In this document: positions 35,342 to 47,906 of the stretch, piece after piece | How the letters are laid out: the number at the start of each line of letters is the position of its first letter | How positions within the stretch are numbered: the stretch's first letter is position 1 | From: Zarea fungicola | Lineage: Eukaryota > Ascomycota > Sordariomycetes > Hypocreales > Cordycipitaceae | DNA length: 64,000 nt | Assembly (NCBI GenBank): GCA_900169235.1 | Contig: FWCC01000147.1 | Coordinates: 193,762-257,761 of the forward strand | Reading direction: 5' to 3' | The notes under the pieces: model-generated | What the model saw: only the letters and a program-made list of their open reading frames with translations | What the model was told of the DNA's origin: nothing | Databases searched by the model: none | Program-made: the position numbers and the translations under genes

Positions 35342-35740
35342 TTACATATCCATCTTATCGCCATCTTTGCCGAACCGCAGCCCATCATCACGCAAGCGCT
35401 CCAGCAGGGCGCGCTGCGTTAGTATGCGTGCCTCCAGCTCCAAGATCTCTTGCTGCTGCTCCTCGACACTGCGATCCATGTCGGAAAGGGCGCGCACCTG
35501 GGCACGTGCGTGCTGGAGCTTATGTTTGAGAGAGTCGGTCGCTCCAGGTACGTCCTTAAAGGAGAGTTGCTGACCGCCCGCGGCAGTGGTGGTGCTAGGT
35601 GTGGCACCTGTCGCGATGCCAGACGAGGATTGAATGCTGGTGCGGACCTTGCTGAGGACAATGGCTAGCTCCGATAGGGCATCCAGGCCGTCTGGAGACA
35701 AGGTCGGCGGTAAGGCCAGAGTCTTCACGTCGGTGGCCAT
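35342..35740 (-). CDS. MED9: Mediator complex subunit 9
   Basis: Med9 is a middle-module Mediator subunit, acting between transcription factors and RNA polymerase II. This is a single exon of 132 aa from the ATG at 35740 (MATDVKTLALPPTLSPDGLD). The family pattern is an N-terminal helix (LDALSELAIVLSKVRTSIQ), a Ser/Thr/Gly-rich linker, then LSFKDVPGATDSLKHKLQHA. A coiled-coil follows (VEEQQQEILELEARILTQRA), ending near the C-terminus. Its length and layout fit filamentous fungal Med9. It is convergent with cofactor C (237 bp between stops) and divergent from the phosphoglycerate mutase gene. Confidence 0.82.
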   Translation of the reverse strand: MATDVKTLALPPTLSPDGLDALSELAIVLSKVRTSIQSSSGIATGATPSTTTAAGGQQLSFKDVPGATDSLKHKLQHARAQVRALSDMDRSVEEQQQEILELEARILTQRALLERLRDDGLRFGKDGDKMDM

Positions 35741-36207
35741 GACCTTGCTTTCTTTCTAGTCTTTTCTTTTTTGTGGTTGGTCAATATTCTTGAGTCGGAC
35801 CGATGATGCAGTGCAATTCGTTGGCGATGAAGCATCATGGCCTCAGATTCATTGGAGGACGGAAAGACAGTGCTGAAAACACTGTTAAGACGTTTACTCT
35901 GCTACGTGTAGCCTACTGTACGTACCTCGTACCTCGCACAGTATTTCCCCCACTATGACGCCGCTACCCAGTACAGCCCACTATTCCACTGCCCCGTTCA
36001 ACGCTCAACGAATTACTCACAGGCGGAGCTTTAGCTGCACCGATAAGAGCTCAATGGACTGAAATCACGCAGATAAGATTTCTTCGCATCGGGATCCCCT
36101 CGCCTCCTTCTCTTCTTTTCCTTGCCCTGCTAATTGTTCCAAATAGCTTTAATTTGCGGCTATTTGCTCCCACAATCCCAGGTCCCTGTACGCCAACCCA
36201 ATTCAAC
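35741..36207. promoter_or_regulatory. Divergent promoter region MED9 / phosphoglycerate mutase
   Basis: This 467-bp region between divergent start codons includes a GTAC-rich patch at 35918-35935. The pyrimidine-rich stretch at 36095-36140 is a likely core promoter or leader of the mutase gene. Confidence 0.55.
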
Positions 36208-38219
36208 ATGTCTGCCCCTGTGAAAACAGAGCAAAAGGCCTGTCTAAGTACGTTGTTATATTCTTCCACCACAGCCTGCCCCTCCAAAACAAAAAATGTT
36301 GCCCCGCCATCATCGTCACTACCACAACCTGCATCCGTCACCACTACCAAAACCCCGAGTACAGCTACTGCCAGAGAGAACCAGCCTAGAATTTTTTCCC
36401 TCGCTCTTGCCTATGCCTGCTATGGCTGGTCCATCTCCTGGGGAACAGAGCGCAGCAAAGAAACGACTCGATCGGGTGCTCCTCTGCTGCTACATTTTGC
36501 TCTACGTTGAAATTGCCTGGCTAATCATGTTTCTCCTTCGCTCTAACAGTCGTCATTGACGGTTGGGGTATTCCGTCCGTGGATAGCCCTAAGGATGGCG
36601 ATGCCATTACCAACGCCAAGACCCCTGTCATGGACGAACTCTACACGAGCGCCACCGGCTACACGGAGCTCGAGGCTTCATCGCTCGCTGTTGGCCTCCC
36701 CGAGGGCCTAATGGGCAACTCCGAAGTCGGTCATCTCAACATTGGTGCCGGCCGTGTCGTATGGCAGGACGTTGTACGCATCGATCAAACCATCAAGAAA
36801 GACGAATTGAACGACAACGCTGTTATAAAGAAGACCTTTGAGGATGCTGCCAAGGGTAACGGCCGCCTGCACCTCTGTGGTCTTATTTCTCACGGTGGTG
36901 TGGTAAGTTGACAGGAATGATCAAACTGGCCCATGCACGTTGATTCTAACTCAATGCACAGCACTCTAAGCAGACTCACCTGTACGCTCTTCTGCGAGCC
37001 GCCAAGAAGTATGATGTAAAACAGGTCTTTATCCATTTCTTCGGCGACGGCCGTGATACCGACCCCAAGTCTGGTGCTGGTTATATGCAGGAGCTTGTCG
37101 AGTACCTAAAAGAGGTTGGAATTGGTCAGATTGCCACTGTTGTTGGCCGTTACTACGCAATGGACCGCGATAAGCGTTGGGAGCGTGTTGAGATTGCCCT
37201 CAAGGGAATGTGCCTTGGTGAGGGTGAGGCGAGTGAGGATCCTGTCGCCACCGTCAAGGCACGCTACGAGAAGGGCGGTTCCAAAGACAAGGACGAGTTC
37301 CTCACTCCCATCATTGTCGGTGGTGATGACGCTCGTATCAAGGGTAGGCATTGACATGCCCTTTCTCGCAGATCCCAACTAATCGGTTGCAGATAATGAC
37401 ACTGTCTTCTTTTTCAACTACCGATCCGACCGCGTTCGCCAAATCACTCAGCTCCTTGGCGATGTGGACCGCTCCGTTCTTCCTGACTTCCGCTACCCCA
37501 ATATAAAAGAGCTTGTTACTATGACTAGATACAAGAGCGACTACCCCTTTAATGTCGCCTTTGAACCCCAGCATATGGAGAATGTCCTGGCTGAGTGGCT
37601 CGGCAAGCAAAACGTTGAGCAGGTCCACATTGCAGAGACTGAAAAGTATGCCCACGTCACTTTCTTCTTCAACGGTGGCGTCGAGAAGGTCTTCCCTCTC
37701 GAACAGCGTGACGAGAGCCAGGACTTGGTTCCGTCCAACAAGTCCGTCGCCACATACGATCTCGCTCCTGAGATGTCGGCCGATGGCGTCGCTGAGCAAG
37801 TCGTCAAGCGTCTCGGTGAAGACCGTTTCCCCTTCGTTATGAACAACTTTGCCCCGCCAGACATGGTTGGCCACACCGGCGACTACGATGCCGCAATCAT
37901 TGGCTGCGAGGCGACTGATAAGGGTATCGGCAAGATTCTGGAGGGCTGCAAGAAGAACGGCTATATTCTCTTCATCACAGCCGACCACGGCAATGCCGAG
38001 GAGATGAAGTTTGCCGATGGCAAGCCCAAGACTAGCCACACTACCAACAAGGTGCCGTTGCTCATGGCCAACGCCCCCGAGGGCTGGAGCTTGAGAAAGA
38101 GCGGTGGTGTTCTTGGTGATGTTGCCCCCACCATCCTCGCGGCCATGGGTCTGCCCCAGCCCGAGGATATGACTGGCGAGTCTCTTTTGGATAAAGACCT
38201 CAAGCGCAGCGCCCAGTAG
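36208..38219 (+). CDS. 2,3-bisphosphoglycerate-independent phosphoglycerate mutase
   Basis: This Mn-dependent glycolytic enzyme interconverts 3- and 2-phosphoglycerate in the cytosol. The four exons are 36208-36247, 36550-36902, 36962-37343 and 37393-38219, giving 533 aa. The metal and nucleophile motifs are intact: VIDGWGIP (Asp), GLMGNSEVGHLNIGAGR with the phosphorylated Ser, GLISHGGVHSKQTHL, HFFGDGRDTDP, GRYYAMDRDKRWER, NYRSDRVRQ, NNFAPPDMVGHTGD and LFITADHGNAEEM. The first exon is only 40 nt and is followed by an unusually long 302-bp intron for this window. The start context (CAACATGTC) is good. Filamentous ascomycetes commonly use this independent form. Confidence 0.97.
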
Positions 38220-41200
38220 ATGAAACGAAGAAGATGAAGTATGATTTATTTTTGATTGGGTTAAGGATTCGAGTTTTTAGGTTTGTTGGGTGAGCGAGGA
38301 GCCAGGCGTGGGGACGGTGCATTATAAAAGACACAGGAAAAGTTGCCAGAAGTAAATGAGTTTTGATAGACGAAACTAGCCGGAAGACATAGAAACTTTG
38401 CAAAACATGCGATTACAATATTGGCTGCCCTGCGCCCTAGCACCAACAGACACACAGATATCTCGTTGTCGAGCCAGGTTAGGTTGTGTGAGTCGTAAAA
38501 TCATATAGCAACATGTTTCATTACGACATTCAGATCGGGCGGTCATCTGTTTCGCTGATAGAGCATGGTGATACGATAGGGAAATGGGGGTTTAAAGTAA
38601 GAGAGGCAGTTTAGAGTACACTGTTGAGAGAGCTCGACGAAAATTATGTGGAAGTTGATGTAAGCATTAGCTTCAAGCAGCCTGCTCACCTGGCATTGAC
38701 GTGTAGATTGATGAGAGCTTTTCTCAATAGCCACCGGCCGTCTAATTAACTCGCTAACTGATAATGCTGCCGCATATTAGTTAATAACCCACGTAGTTGA
38801 TTCATCAGTTGGTTGGCTGGTGCTTTGACTATTACCTGCCGTACTTGCTAGCAACCAGCAGCGTACTGCTAGTCTAGGACCAAATTCGAAAGTTATGCAT
38901 ATATCCGTACATCGGTGATTCTGCAGCAATCTGCCGCCATCAGCTGACCTAGGCTGCCAAATGCACCGGAAACTAAACTTGCCGAGAGAGACCTGGAGGC
39001 TGTGTAGCCCTCACAGTAATATTCATTGATGTTACTTTGTCTTGAAATTGCCACGTTGTAGTATTATTTTTACGGATAAAAGAAAATTGGATTGATTCAA
39101 AGGAAGGCCTGAGAAAAGTTCCATGCAAAGGCCTCTTGAGAGCCTGTACCAATTCAGAACCAGTGTACTCTCGCTCGATCTCGGTGTGCGCTCAAGCGCT
39201 GTCACGGAAGTTCTGCGCGCGCCGTGTTTCCTGGTACTAAGTAAGCTAGTTGGCTAGCTAGGGATAGGCACTAAGATGAAGGGTATGGGACCCTGGAGCT
39301 GCCACGATGCCCTGATTGACACGCACAGGTTACAGGGGTAGTAACCAAGGCAGTACGGCCACTGGGACTGGGCGTTGGCTTGGTACGTAACCGGGGACGT
39401 TGGATGGATTGGTGCAAGTAGAAAGGAGACATGCGAGCATGTTCCCAAGCAAGCAAAAGCAACCAAGGCCAAGTGTGGTGGCTCAACGTAAGAAGGTCAG
39501 GGTAGCCCAGGATGGGCATAAAAATGCGGGTTGAACTACGAAGAGGTAATAATGACAGTAAAAAAAACCATTGGTATCTACTCCATACTTTGAACCATGA
39601 TCGAGACATCTCGCAGTTGAGTGACGACGAGAAAGATGCCATAATGACTGTGGTACTCCGTACGTACATACCGTAGAACTGAAGTGTACCAGACGTGACT
39701 TGGCCCACGGTCCACGGGTGGCGGGTTGGCGGGCGAGGGGAGGGACGAGCGGTTTGTACAAGAGGGTAACAGATGAGGGTCGATTCCGGCTATATATGCA
39801 GTTCAGCTGGATCGAACGGTTTTGGACGAATCGAGAACAGGACCCTGGGCGGGACGAAAGGTGGGACCTGTGCGAGGTGTTTTCATCCAGGGCGTGACCC
39901 CAGTTTGGACAGTACTAGAACTGGTAATAACTATATTACCTAGTATGATGATGAGTCGCATATTTTCATGAACTTGTAGTAATAAAGGTCAAGTACCGAT
40001 TTATAACCAGTATGGGGTGTTTACGTCCTTGTCCTCGCCATGGCTCGACTCAAGAATTTTCCCTGGTGGCCGGCCTCTGTCCCTGTCCCTTCCGGCGTAG
40101 CCTTGTGTGTTTGCTGCGCGTGCCTTGGAGATGCTCGATGACGGGCCAAAGTCCGATATGCTCAGGACGCCAATCAACTGTCCCCGCCACCACTTGCACC
40201 CCCAACAACGGCAGATAGTAGAGAATACTGGCCCAGCCAGCGTACCAGTGCACACTGCCAGCGTTCAAATCAGCCATCAATAGAAGGCTGCTATGTCAAT
40301 CGTTGGCTTGGTGCATCACCTCACACCTCAAGGCACGTAAATACCTGTAGCGCGCAGTAGGCGGCGCATCATGCCTTGAGGCCATGACCTTTGGCTGCCG
40401 AGACCACTGGCCAGCCTCAACGGCGTCCACAGCGAGTGTGTTCCCAGTAGAGTTTTTGTGCAACAGTATTACCATCAAGCACAAGACTCTAGCCATGACG
40501 ATATTCGATAGCACTGGGGCCTATAACTCCTGGGACTCCATTTGTGCCAACAAGTTGTATCCAATAAACTCTTTTAACTAGCTGCCCCTGCTGTACTTGC
40601 AGCCACACTCGTATACCACCAGCATCTTTTCGAGGTCTCGATTGCAGCGTTTTGCCTCTTGTGGTGTGGGTCAGACCACCCAAAACCTGACTGTCTCTTC
40701 CTATTATCCCATACAGGGACGGCTCAACTTATCCCACGATCCTTTTTTTGCCCACCAAATATTCTCCTCCAGCGTATTCATACTCGAACCCTCATCAACT
40801 AACTATATCTGCGCCCGCCTTTTCAGCTCTTGCGGCGAACCAACAACGGCCACACCATTCCCACAATCGGGAACCCTCAGCGACACCCACCTGGTAGAAG
40901 TCAGCGCAGCCGCCACTGCCACTCGCCTCCAGCTACATCCGTTTCTGTACACCGTTCATATTTTCTCGCTGGTATCAACTTGTCATCGTCAAATCTTTAG
41001 ACACGAGTCTACGAGTCTAGGAATCGACACGCGCTCGAACCCGTCTGATTTTCTGTCTTTCAAGGAACTACTGGAAAACGCAGTCTGTCAGGCTACGCTA
41101 GGAAATTACGCCAGCGTAACTGCTAAGCCTGGACATCCGGCATCCGACATCCAAAGGCAGACAGTACAGTAAACATTTCGAAGTAATAACCTGGCCACTT

Positions 41201-41843
41201 TCGGATTTCTTGTCTATCAGACCCGACAGCTTGACAATCCTTCATCGCTCAAATATCGATTCATAACTTCTGCTGGGTGGACGCCCATCGTCATCCGAAT
41301 AACAAAACACTATTTGAACGGCCTCCCAAGTTGGTTCAAAACTCAGCATTTGGCTGAAAGAATATCACTCTGTCAGCCCCGGTTCCAAAAGCAAACTCCA
41401 TTTCATCAGGCAAGTCAATGTTTCTGCGTAACGTGCCTCGGCATGTGCAGGTTCTCTGTGCTTTGTTCAACACCAAGAAGGCATCGATCGATGAGCTTCC
41501 ATCACCCATCAAGTCGTCCAATCATGACCTCCGGAGCAGGCCCCCACTTATCATCCCCCCCGCTACATCAATTTTTACCAGCATGATGATGCCTTGCTAA
41601 CCTTGAATTTATCCTTCTAGCCAGCATTACCTCTCTATCCGGCTCGGACCTGCCTCCGCCGCTGACGACCTGCTACGTCACAGCTCCAACCGTTGGACCC
41701 TTAGATTCTGTCGAATCGCCCGCACCCAGCCTCTCTCAGGTGTTGCATCCAGCGCAATTCGCTGCATCACAATATTCAAAACATGTTCGCATTCGCATTA
41801 ACGAGACACTAATTAAATCCGTCCTTCGGTGCAAATGCGGACA
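38220..41843. promoter_or_regulatory. Long upstream and leader region of frq
   Basis: This 3.6-kb region between the mutase gene and the FRQ start is much the longest gene-free stretch in the window. From about 40,560 it is T/C-rich, as in a transcribed 5' leader, and it contains several short upstream reading frames (for example ATGs at 40012 and 41418). A TATATAT at 39791-39797 is flanked by GATC/GATT-type motifs (39781, 39809, 39827). By analogy with Neurospora frq, whose leader is long and light-regulated, I infer promoter, clock and light elements here. I cannot place the transcription start. Confidence 0.5.
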
Positions 41844-44785
41844 ATGCCAGGACCGAAAGTCGGCACTGAGAGGGCCGAAATATCGTTTTCTAACACTCGA
41901 AGGGCTTCGCCCGCCAACTCTCTGACGCTCCAAAACCATGGCCTCGCGCGTGATGCTTCACTACGGGCTAGCCCAGGCTCCGCCCGCTCGAGGCCAAGTG
42001 ATGCCGTTACTTCTCCCCGTCGAGATTCTTCTGGTGACAGCCATGAGACTGGCCAAAGCGATCCGGCGAAATGGTTTGATCGCTCAAACCAGAACCCTAC
42101 AGCCACCTTCGATTCCAATGTCATGGACGGTATGCCCTTCTCTTCCTTTCTACCCATAACCGGTCATGCAACTGTGGCTAACATCTTGAGGTTTTAGTCG
42201 ATCCTCCCTTCTTTCAAAAGAGCTCTGACTCGTCGACGGAAGATAGGGTGGGCTATAAGAACCTCGCCATTCCGCCGCGTCTCCAGCAAGAGGAAACGCA
42301 GAGTAGCAGCGCAGGTGACTATCGAAGCGTAATTGATGACTTGACGGTGGAGATACAGAAGCTCAAGGAGGAGCTCAAACGGTACAAGCAACGGGGACCT
42401 GATCTGTTGCGAAAGGACCAGCTCTTCGAGATCAAATTCCACGGCCTACCAAAGCGCAAGAAGCGTGAACTCGAAACAACTCTCCGCGAATTTGCTGCCA
42501 CCCTGGGAAGCTCTCCAACGACGTCGTCATCCCAACAGAAGAAGTCATCGCGCGACAAACTTCATTCTGGATCTGGTTCTAAACATGCCTCTTCATCGTC
42601 TGGCTCTCATGCCCGCCCCATTGATTCGGCCTATGCTTCTATGTCAACAGGTGCCAACTCATCCGGCGCATCACGCGACCGCCAACACAAAAATTATGGA
42701 GTTCGTTCGTCTGAGCAAAAGGTAGAGAGCTACCTTCGTGACATTCCGGAAGGTTTATATCCCAAACATGTTGCCATGACAGACAAGGACAGAAAGAAGG
42801 TTGTTGTGCGCCGACTCGAGCACCTTTTTACCGGCAAGATTACAGGTCGTCAAGCGCACCGCCAACTACCACTGCATACCGTTACACCAAACCCTACTAC
42901 AGCGTCCGGCGTTGCACCCACCGCTGCCCTCTCCTCCGAGGCAACACAGCCCTCGCGAACTGCTCCGCTACAGCCACAGCCGTCATCTACCAACTCTGAG
43001 CCTGCTCGCGAAGCGCGCATCCTTCCACCTGGCAGCTTCGGTAAGAAGAGTAATTCACGAGAAAACGGGTCCGCATCCCACTCCAACGGCGACCAAACTG
43101 AATCTACTGGAAACGGAAGCGGTAATGGTGGCTCTCCACCTGACAAATCACCTCCAGGGCAACGACCGACGCGTCCAAACGACCTGGATCCGGACCGGAC
43201 CCAGGTGCCTGCAGACAACATGGAATACATCAGACATCTCGGCTTAGTTCCGCCAGAGCTACTGCCAGGAGCTCCCCAGGACGACACAGATGTCGCGCCT
43301 GATGCCGAAGGCTGGGTATACTTGAACTTACTCTGCAATCTGGCTCAGCTCCATATGATCAATGTCACTCCAGATTTTGTGCGTGCCGCAGTGACGGAGA
43401 TCAGTACCAAATTTCAACTTTCACCCGACGGCCGCAAGATTCGATGGCGCGGTGGCTCCGATGGCACCAAGTTAACCAGTGACAGCTCTGCCGACAGCTC
43501 ACAGAACAGTGAGAGACCAGGTGGCTCTGGCTCCAAAAATGCAGCAAAATCCAAGCGAAAGAGACAGAAGACTGGTCACTCAACAGGCGACTCCGGCACG
43601 TCGAGCAAGGACAACTCCAAGTTTGGCCGTCAGGTATCCGTCTCGTCGGACAGCTTCCACTACAAGCCGCTCTTTGTTCGGCAGGACTCTCCAAACGGCC
43701 TTACCTCTCTTGACGATACCTTGTCATCATTTGGCCCAGTCGAGGACAGCAACTTGGGTGAATCCAGGTATAATCTGAGTGGATCTGGTTCATGGAATAG
43801 GAAGAAGCGCCGACGTGATGGCGCTGTCATTTATTACAGCGGTGCGCCATTCTGTACTGACCTGTCTGGGGATCCCGGTGATGCCTCTCCCACAGCGTAT
43901 ATGAAGGACGCAAACGAACACTATGCGCAACCGCGACCCGCTATTTACAGGTCTCCATCTGGATCGACTCTGAGCATCCGCCCCTTGAGCAACCCTATGC
44001 CTCTAGCTACTTCAGGAGCACAGATGGGTATGGATGAGGATGCTGACGATGGCCCAACTGGATTCGTCACAGACTCAAGTGGTGAGACAAGTGATGTTGA
44101 TGTTGAGTTTGGTTGGTCCGAAGAGCCCCAATACCTAGAGGTTCACCCACTAGAACCTTGCGGGCTAGGTGGCGTGCTACCGGATGATCACTTCATGGTA
44201 GTGGTTACTACAAAACGACCGAAGAAGGACAGTCCGGAGTTGATGTCCAAGTACGAGCAAGGCAGTTGGGCTGAGGCAACAGATGGTATCATTGCGCGGC
44301 TAGCCACCATGTCTACATCATCACCTGCACCGCCATACTCCGGCCTGCCCTCTCGGAAGAGTACGCCAGGTGTCGAGATCGAATACACGTCAGGCCGTAT
44401 TAAGAGGCTAGCCCCAGTACCCTTGCCGCCACCAGTTATCTTTTTCCCGCCCTTCAGCAGCGACGACTCCTATGAGCAGGGCGACTTTTCGGACTCGGAC
44501 CAGCAATCCATGCCGCTGATTTCGGAGGGCCTTGTTAGTAGGCGAGGTATGGAGCAATCAGATGACTACCCTGACGGTGTCGACTTGAGCAGCGGCGACG
44601 AGGAGGGGGATGATCCTGATGACGAGTCTGGGGCGGAACGCATGTACGATCGCCCCGAAAATGAAGAGATGGCCGATGAGATTCTATTGGGCGAGATTGC
44701 ACGACACTCGATTGGCAGCTCGGTCGCCGCAGCGGGAACTCCTAGAGAGATAAAGAGTGCCTCGAGCAGTGACGACGATGATTGA
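41844..44785 (+). CDS. frq: Frequency clock protein FRQ
   Basis: FRQ is the negative element of the fungal circadian oscillator, acting with FRH and casein kinase 1 to inhibit the White Collar complex. Exons are 41844-42129 and 42198-44785, with a 68-bp intron, giving 957 aa. An ATG at 41835 would give 960. Conserved blocks are [46 protein letters not shown], the coiled-coil and CK1 region ([40 protein letters not shown]), [17 protein letters not shown] and [16 protein letters not shown]. Later blocks are [34 protein letters not shown], basic clusters ([16 protein letters not shown]) as likely nuclear signals, [13 protein letters not shown] and [10 protein letters not shown] Met at codon 94 (NVMD, at 42123) sits about where the short Neurospora FRQ form starts. 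The tail is acidic and Ser-rich. Confidence 0.96.
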
Positions 44786-46001
44786 ATTGAAGCAGAACAG
44801 GTGGAGAAGAGCCTGTACATTGGATTGTGAATCAAGTTTACAATTTTTACAAACATGACGAATGCCTCCATGATGGATAGGCAATAATGAGACTGCCGCG
44901 CGAAGCAATGGCTGGCGACAATCCAGCGTCTTTACAACAGCCTTGTTTTACCTCGATGTGGGATTACTTGGCTTACTGTTATTTTTACACTTCAGTGTGT
45001 TTTGTTCTATTACTTACCGGGAAAAGCAAGGAGTTTTACTGGGCGCGTTTGAATATTTCCTCGTTCTTTGTCATTGGCTGGTTTGTTAGGCCGTGACCCG
45101 ATTCCCCCCGATTGCCAGCCCGAGGTAGGCTGCCAAGCAATTACAATATATGTTGTTATATTGTTAGCGAAAGCAAACATGAGAAGGAGAGAGCAGCACG
45201 TAGAATGGATAGCTATAGCAACAGGCACGCAGGGTCTGATGTCTAATAGAAAGGCTAACTTGTGCTGAAACAAGATTCAAATGAAACCATTTAGTTATTA
45301 CTTTTTTCTTCTCTTCATGGTTTACTGGTTGCGAAGTCTTTATCCTTTTCATCGTTCATGTTCGCTATCTCATCTGCATTGTGTAATTGTCTATTATGAA
45401 TTCCCTAGTATTTTCTAATTTTCTGTTTGAATCCAGCGGCGAATATTGGTGATCTATCCTTTTGATTTCGATGAAGCTCTTTGCTTTATGGCATTCTCTG
45501 ATAGCTAACTTGAAGCAGTAACTACCGCAAATAAAACAAATTCCGAGATGATTGATCGCCGCTACCAACCGGACCCCGCGCAACCTGACCCCCAAGTGGC
45601 CCAATCTTAGCCCACTATATTTCGTGCAGCAAGGCCGGAAGCAGGAAAGTGGGGCACCCAATCGACTTTCAGGCGGCGGCACGAGCTGTCGCGAGCGAGG
45701 CAGCAGCCCAAAGAGTACAAGCTGACGCCACGAATTAGCTAGTAGATAGCAAGTACCTGACTACTAAGGTTATAACAGTAACTACCTAACAAAATACACT
45801 GTGGAGTATGTACTCCATCAAACATCTCTCCCTCTCCCCAAGCTGCTTCATCATCAGCTCTCGGCCGTCTCTCGCAATGCAACGGCGGTAGCCGACCGTA
45901 ATTTTTTAATTTTATTTCCAAACTCCCGAAAAGCGAATCACTAGCTTTCCTTTTTTCTTTCCCTCATCTTTTCCTTTTTGCTCTCTTTTTCGATTCTAAT
46001 C
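44786..46001. other. Intergenic region between frq and the flavoprotein gene
   Basis: This is about 1.2 kb holding the frq 3' region and the next promoter, which is pyrimidine-rich at 45935-45990. Neurospora makes an antisense frq transcript (qrf) starting 3' of frq. A homologous start here is possible but cannot be seen from sequence. No coding gene is supported. Confidence 0.5.
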
Positions 46002-47906
46002 ATGGTCTCAGCATTACGGTGCTGCGTATTCCTCGTTGCTGGCCTAGCCGGTGCGCAAAGTGCAACGCCACGCAAAGATCATGGACAGCAGCCAGCACGG
46101 AACGTGGCAATTATAGGTATGTCCGGTGTTTTTCATTTTGGTATATTTGTCTCTCTGTTCGTCAGAGGGCATGTTTTTCTGTCCTACCATGATGACTTTG
46201 GTCTACCCAGAGACATGTGATGGCGATACAGCCCCCCTGTTGTCCCTTTCCGAGCTGGCAACGAGCACAACAAAACATCAGCAACCAGTCCATCGTGACA
46301 GTTTTTCTAACATGTACTTTAAACGACAGGCGCCGGAGCTGCCGGTGCATCCGCCGCGTACCATCTCAGCCAATACGCGCGCGACGAGCACCTCGCCATC
46401 AACATCACCGTGTTTGAGAAGACAGATCATATCGGCGGCCGCACCCTCACGGTCCCCGCGTACGACGATCCAACAACTGACGAGCCACCAGTCGAGCTCG
46501 GCGCCTCCATCTTTGTCTCCGCTAACCGCATCATGTATACTGCCGCCTTGAACTTCGGCCTGACGCTCGAAGACCCGATGCCATCCAACAAGGGCGACTT
46601 GACGATTATATGGGACGGCGAGAACGTTGTCTTTGAGACCACCGAAGGCGGCAGCTCTTGGTGGTGGGATGCGGCGCGCATGTGGTGGCGGTACGGGATG
46701 AGTCCCTATCGCGCCATTAGCCTAGTGCGGACCGTCGTAGACACGTTTTTGAAGCTCTACGAGCCGCCTTTTTTCCCGTTCCGGTCGCTGACGCAGCGTG
46801 CGTACGAGTTGGGGCTGGAGCGCGTCACGGGCGTCACAGGCGAGCAGTTCTTGGCCGATTACAAAATTAACGAGGACTTCTGTCGACACGTCCTGCAGCC
46901 GGCAACAAGAGTTAACTACGGTTCAAATCTCGCCCACATTCACGGGCTGGAAACCATGGTGTCGTTTGCCACGGATGGTGCCGTAGCTGTCCGTGGCGGC
47001 AACTGGCTCATCTTTGAAAAAATGCTAGAGGCCAGCGGTGCCAGGCTCTACCGCAACGCTACGGTCGAAGCCATCAACAACGTCAAGGGTGATGGCGCTC
47101 GCTCGCTGAAAAAGTATGCAATTTCTGTTTCTGGCAGTGAGGCCATCCGTGCTGCATTCGACGACATCATCATTGCGACACCCTGGCAGTACAGCAACAT
47201 CTCTGCAGGCAGAGGCGTTATTACCCACAAGATTGATGAGATCCCGTACAAGGAACTGCACGTCATCTTGTTTACTTCACCGTACAGGCTGCGTACCGAT
47301 ATGTTTGGGTTGCCGCGCGGAGGGACTCCCCCATCAAACGTGTACACTACGCTGAAGGCTGGCGTGGTGGCAGATCCAGAAGACGTGGTAGGCACAGCCG
47401 GCTTCTTTTCCGTTAGCACGCTACGGACAGTGGTGAACCCGGCGACGCAAAAGACAGAGTACCTGTACAAGCTCTTTGCGCCGAACGAAGTGAAGCCGGC
47501 CGTTCTAGACAGCTTCTTTGACAGTGACTGGAAGGAAAAGCACGAGCTCAATGCAGAGCAGCAGTTGCCGGACAGCGCTGAGCCCAAAAAGGTGACGTGG
47601 TATCACATGAAAAAGTTCAATCCTTACCCGGTCGAGCTTCCGCGCGTGACGTTCCAAGATCCGATTGTGGGCAACGGCATCTATTACACGTCAGGTATCG
47701 AGAGCTTCATCTCCACCATGGAGACAAGCGCGCTGATGGGCAAGAACATTGCGCGGTTGGTGGCGGACGATGTGGCAGGCAACAAGGCAAGCGGGGGTCC
47801 ATACGTAAATCCTTACCAGACGCCGACGAGTCGGCAGCAGCGAGGGGATTTCTTCGAAAGTATGGAGAACGATTTGGATGATTTGATGATGATAGACGAG
47901 CTGTAG
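46002..47906 (+). CDS. Prenylcysteine oxidase-like FAD protein
   Basis: The family cleaves the thioether of farnesyl- or geranylgeranyl-cysteine released from degraded prenylated proteins. Exons are 46002-46116 and 46330-47906, with a 213-bp intron, giving 563 aa. A signal peptide is visible (MVSALRCCVFLVAGLAGAQS), so it is likely secreted or vacuolar/lysosomal. The FAD-binding glycine motif IIGAGAAGASAAYHL is split by the intron after its first Gly. Further marks are EKTDHIGGRTLTV, VELGASIFV, NYGSNLAHIHGLETMVSF, VRGGNWLIFEKML, IIATPW and a C-terminal ESFISTMETSALMGKNIA. These match the Prenylcys_lyase family. The tail (ENDLDDLMMIDEL) is acidic. Substrate assignment is by family only. Confidence 0.9.

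Noticed and set aside
39781..39840. GGATCGAACGG as a tRNA or RNA polymerase III element
   Set aside because: There is no folding partner sequence. A regulatory GAT motif is the more reasonable reading.
40597..41172. 191-codon open frame upstream of frq
   Set aside because: It opens at TTG, not ATG, is Ser/Thr/His-rich in the manner of pyrimidine-rich leader sequence, and shows no domain. I treat it as part of the frq upstream/leader region.
44887..45096. 69-codon frame after frq
   Set aside because: It lies in the probable frq 3' region and has no domain or neighbour support.
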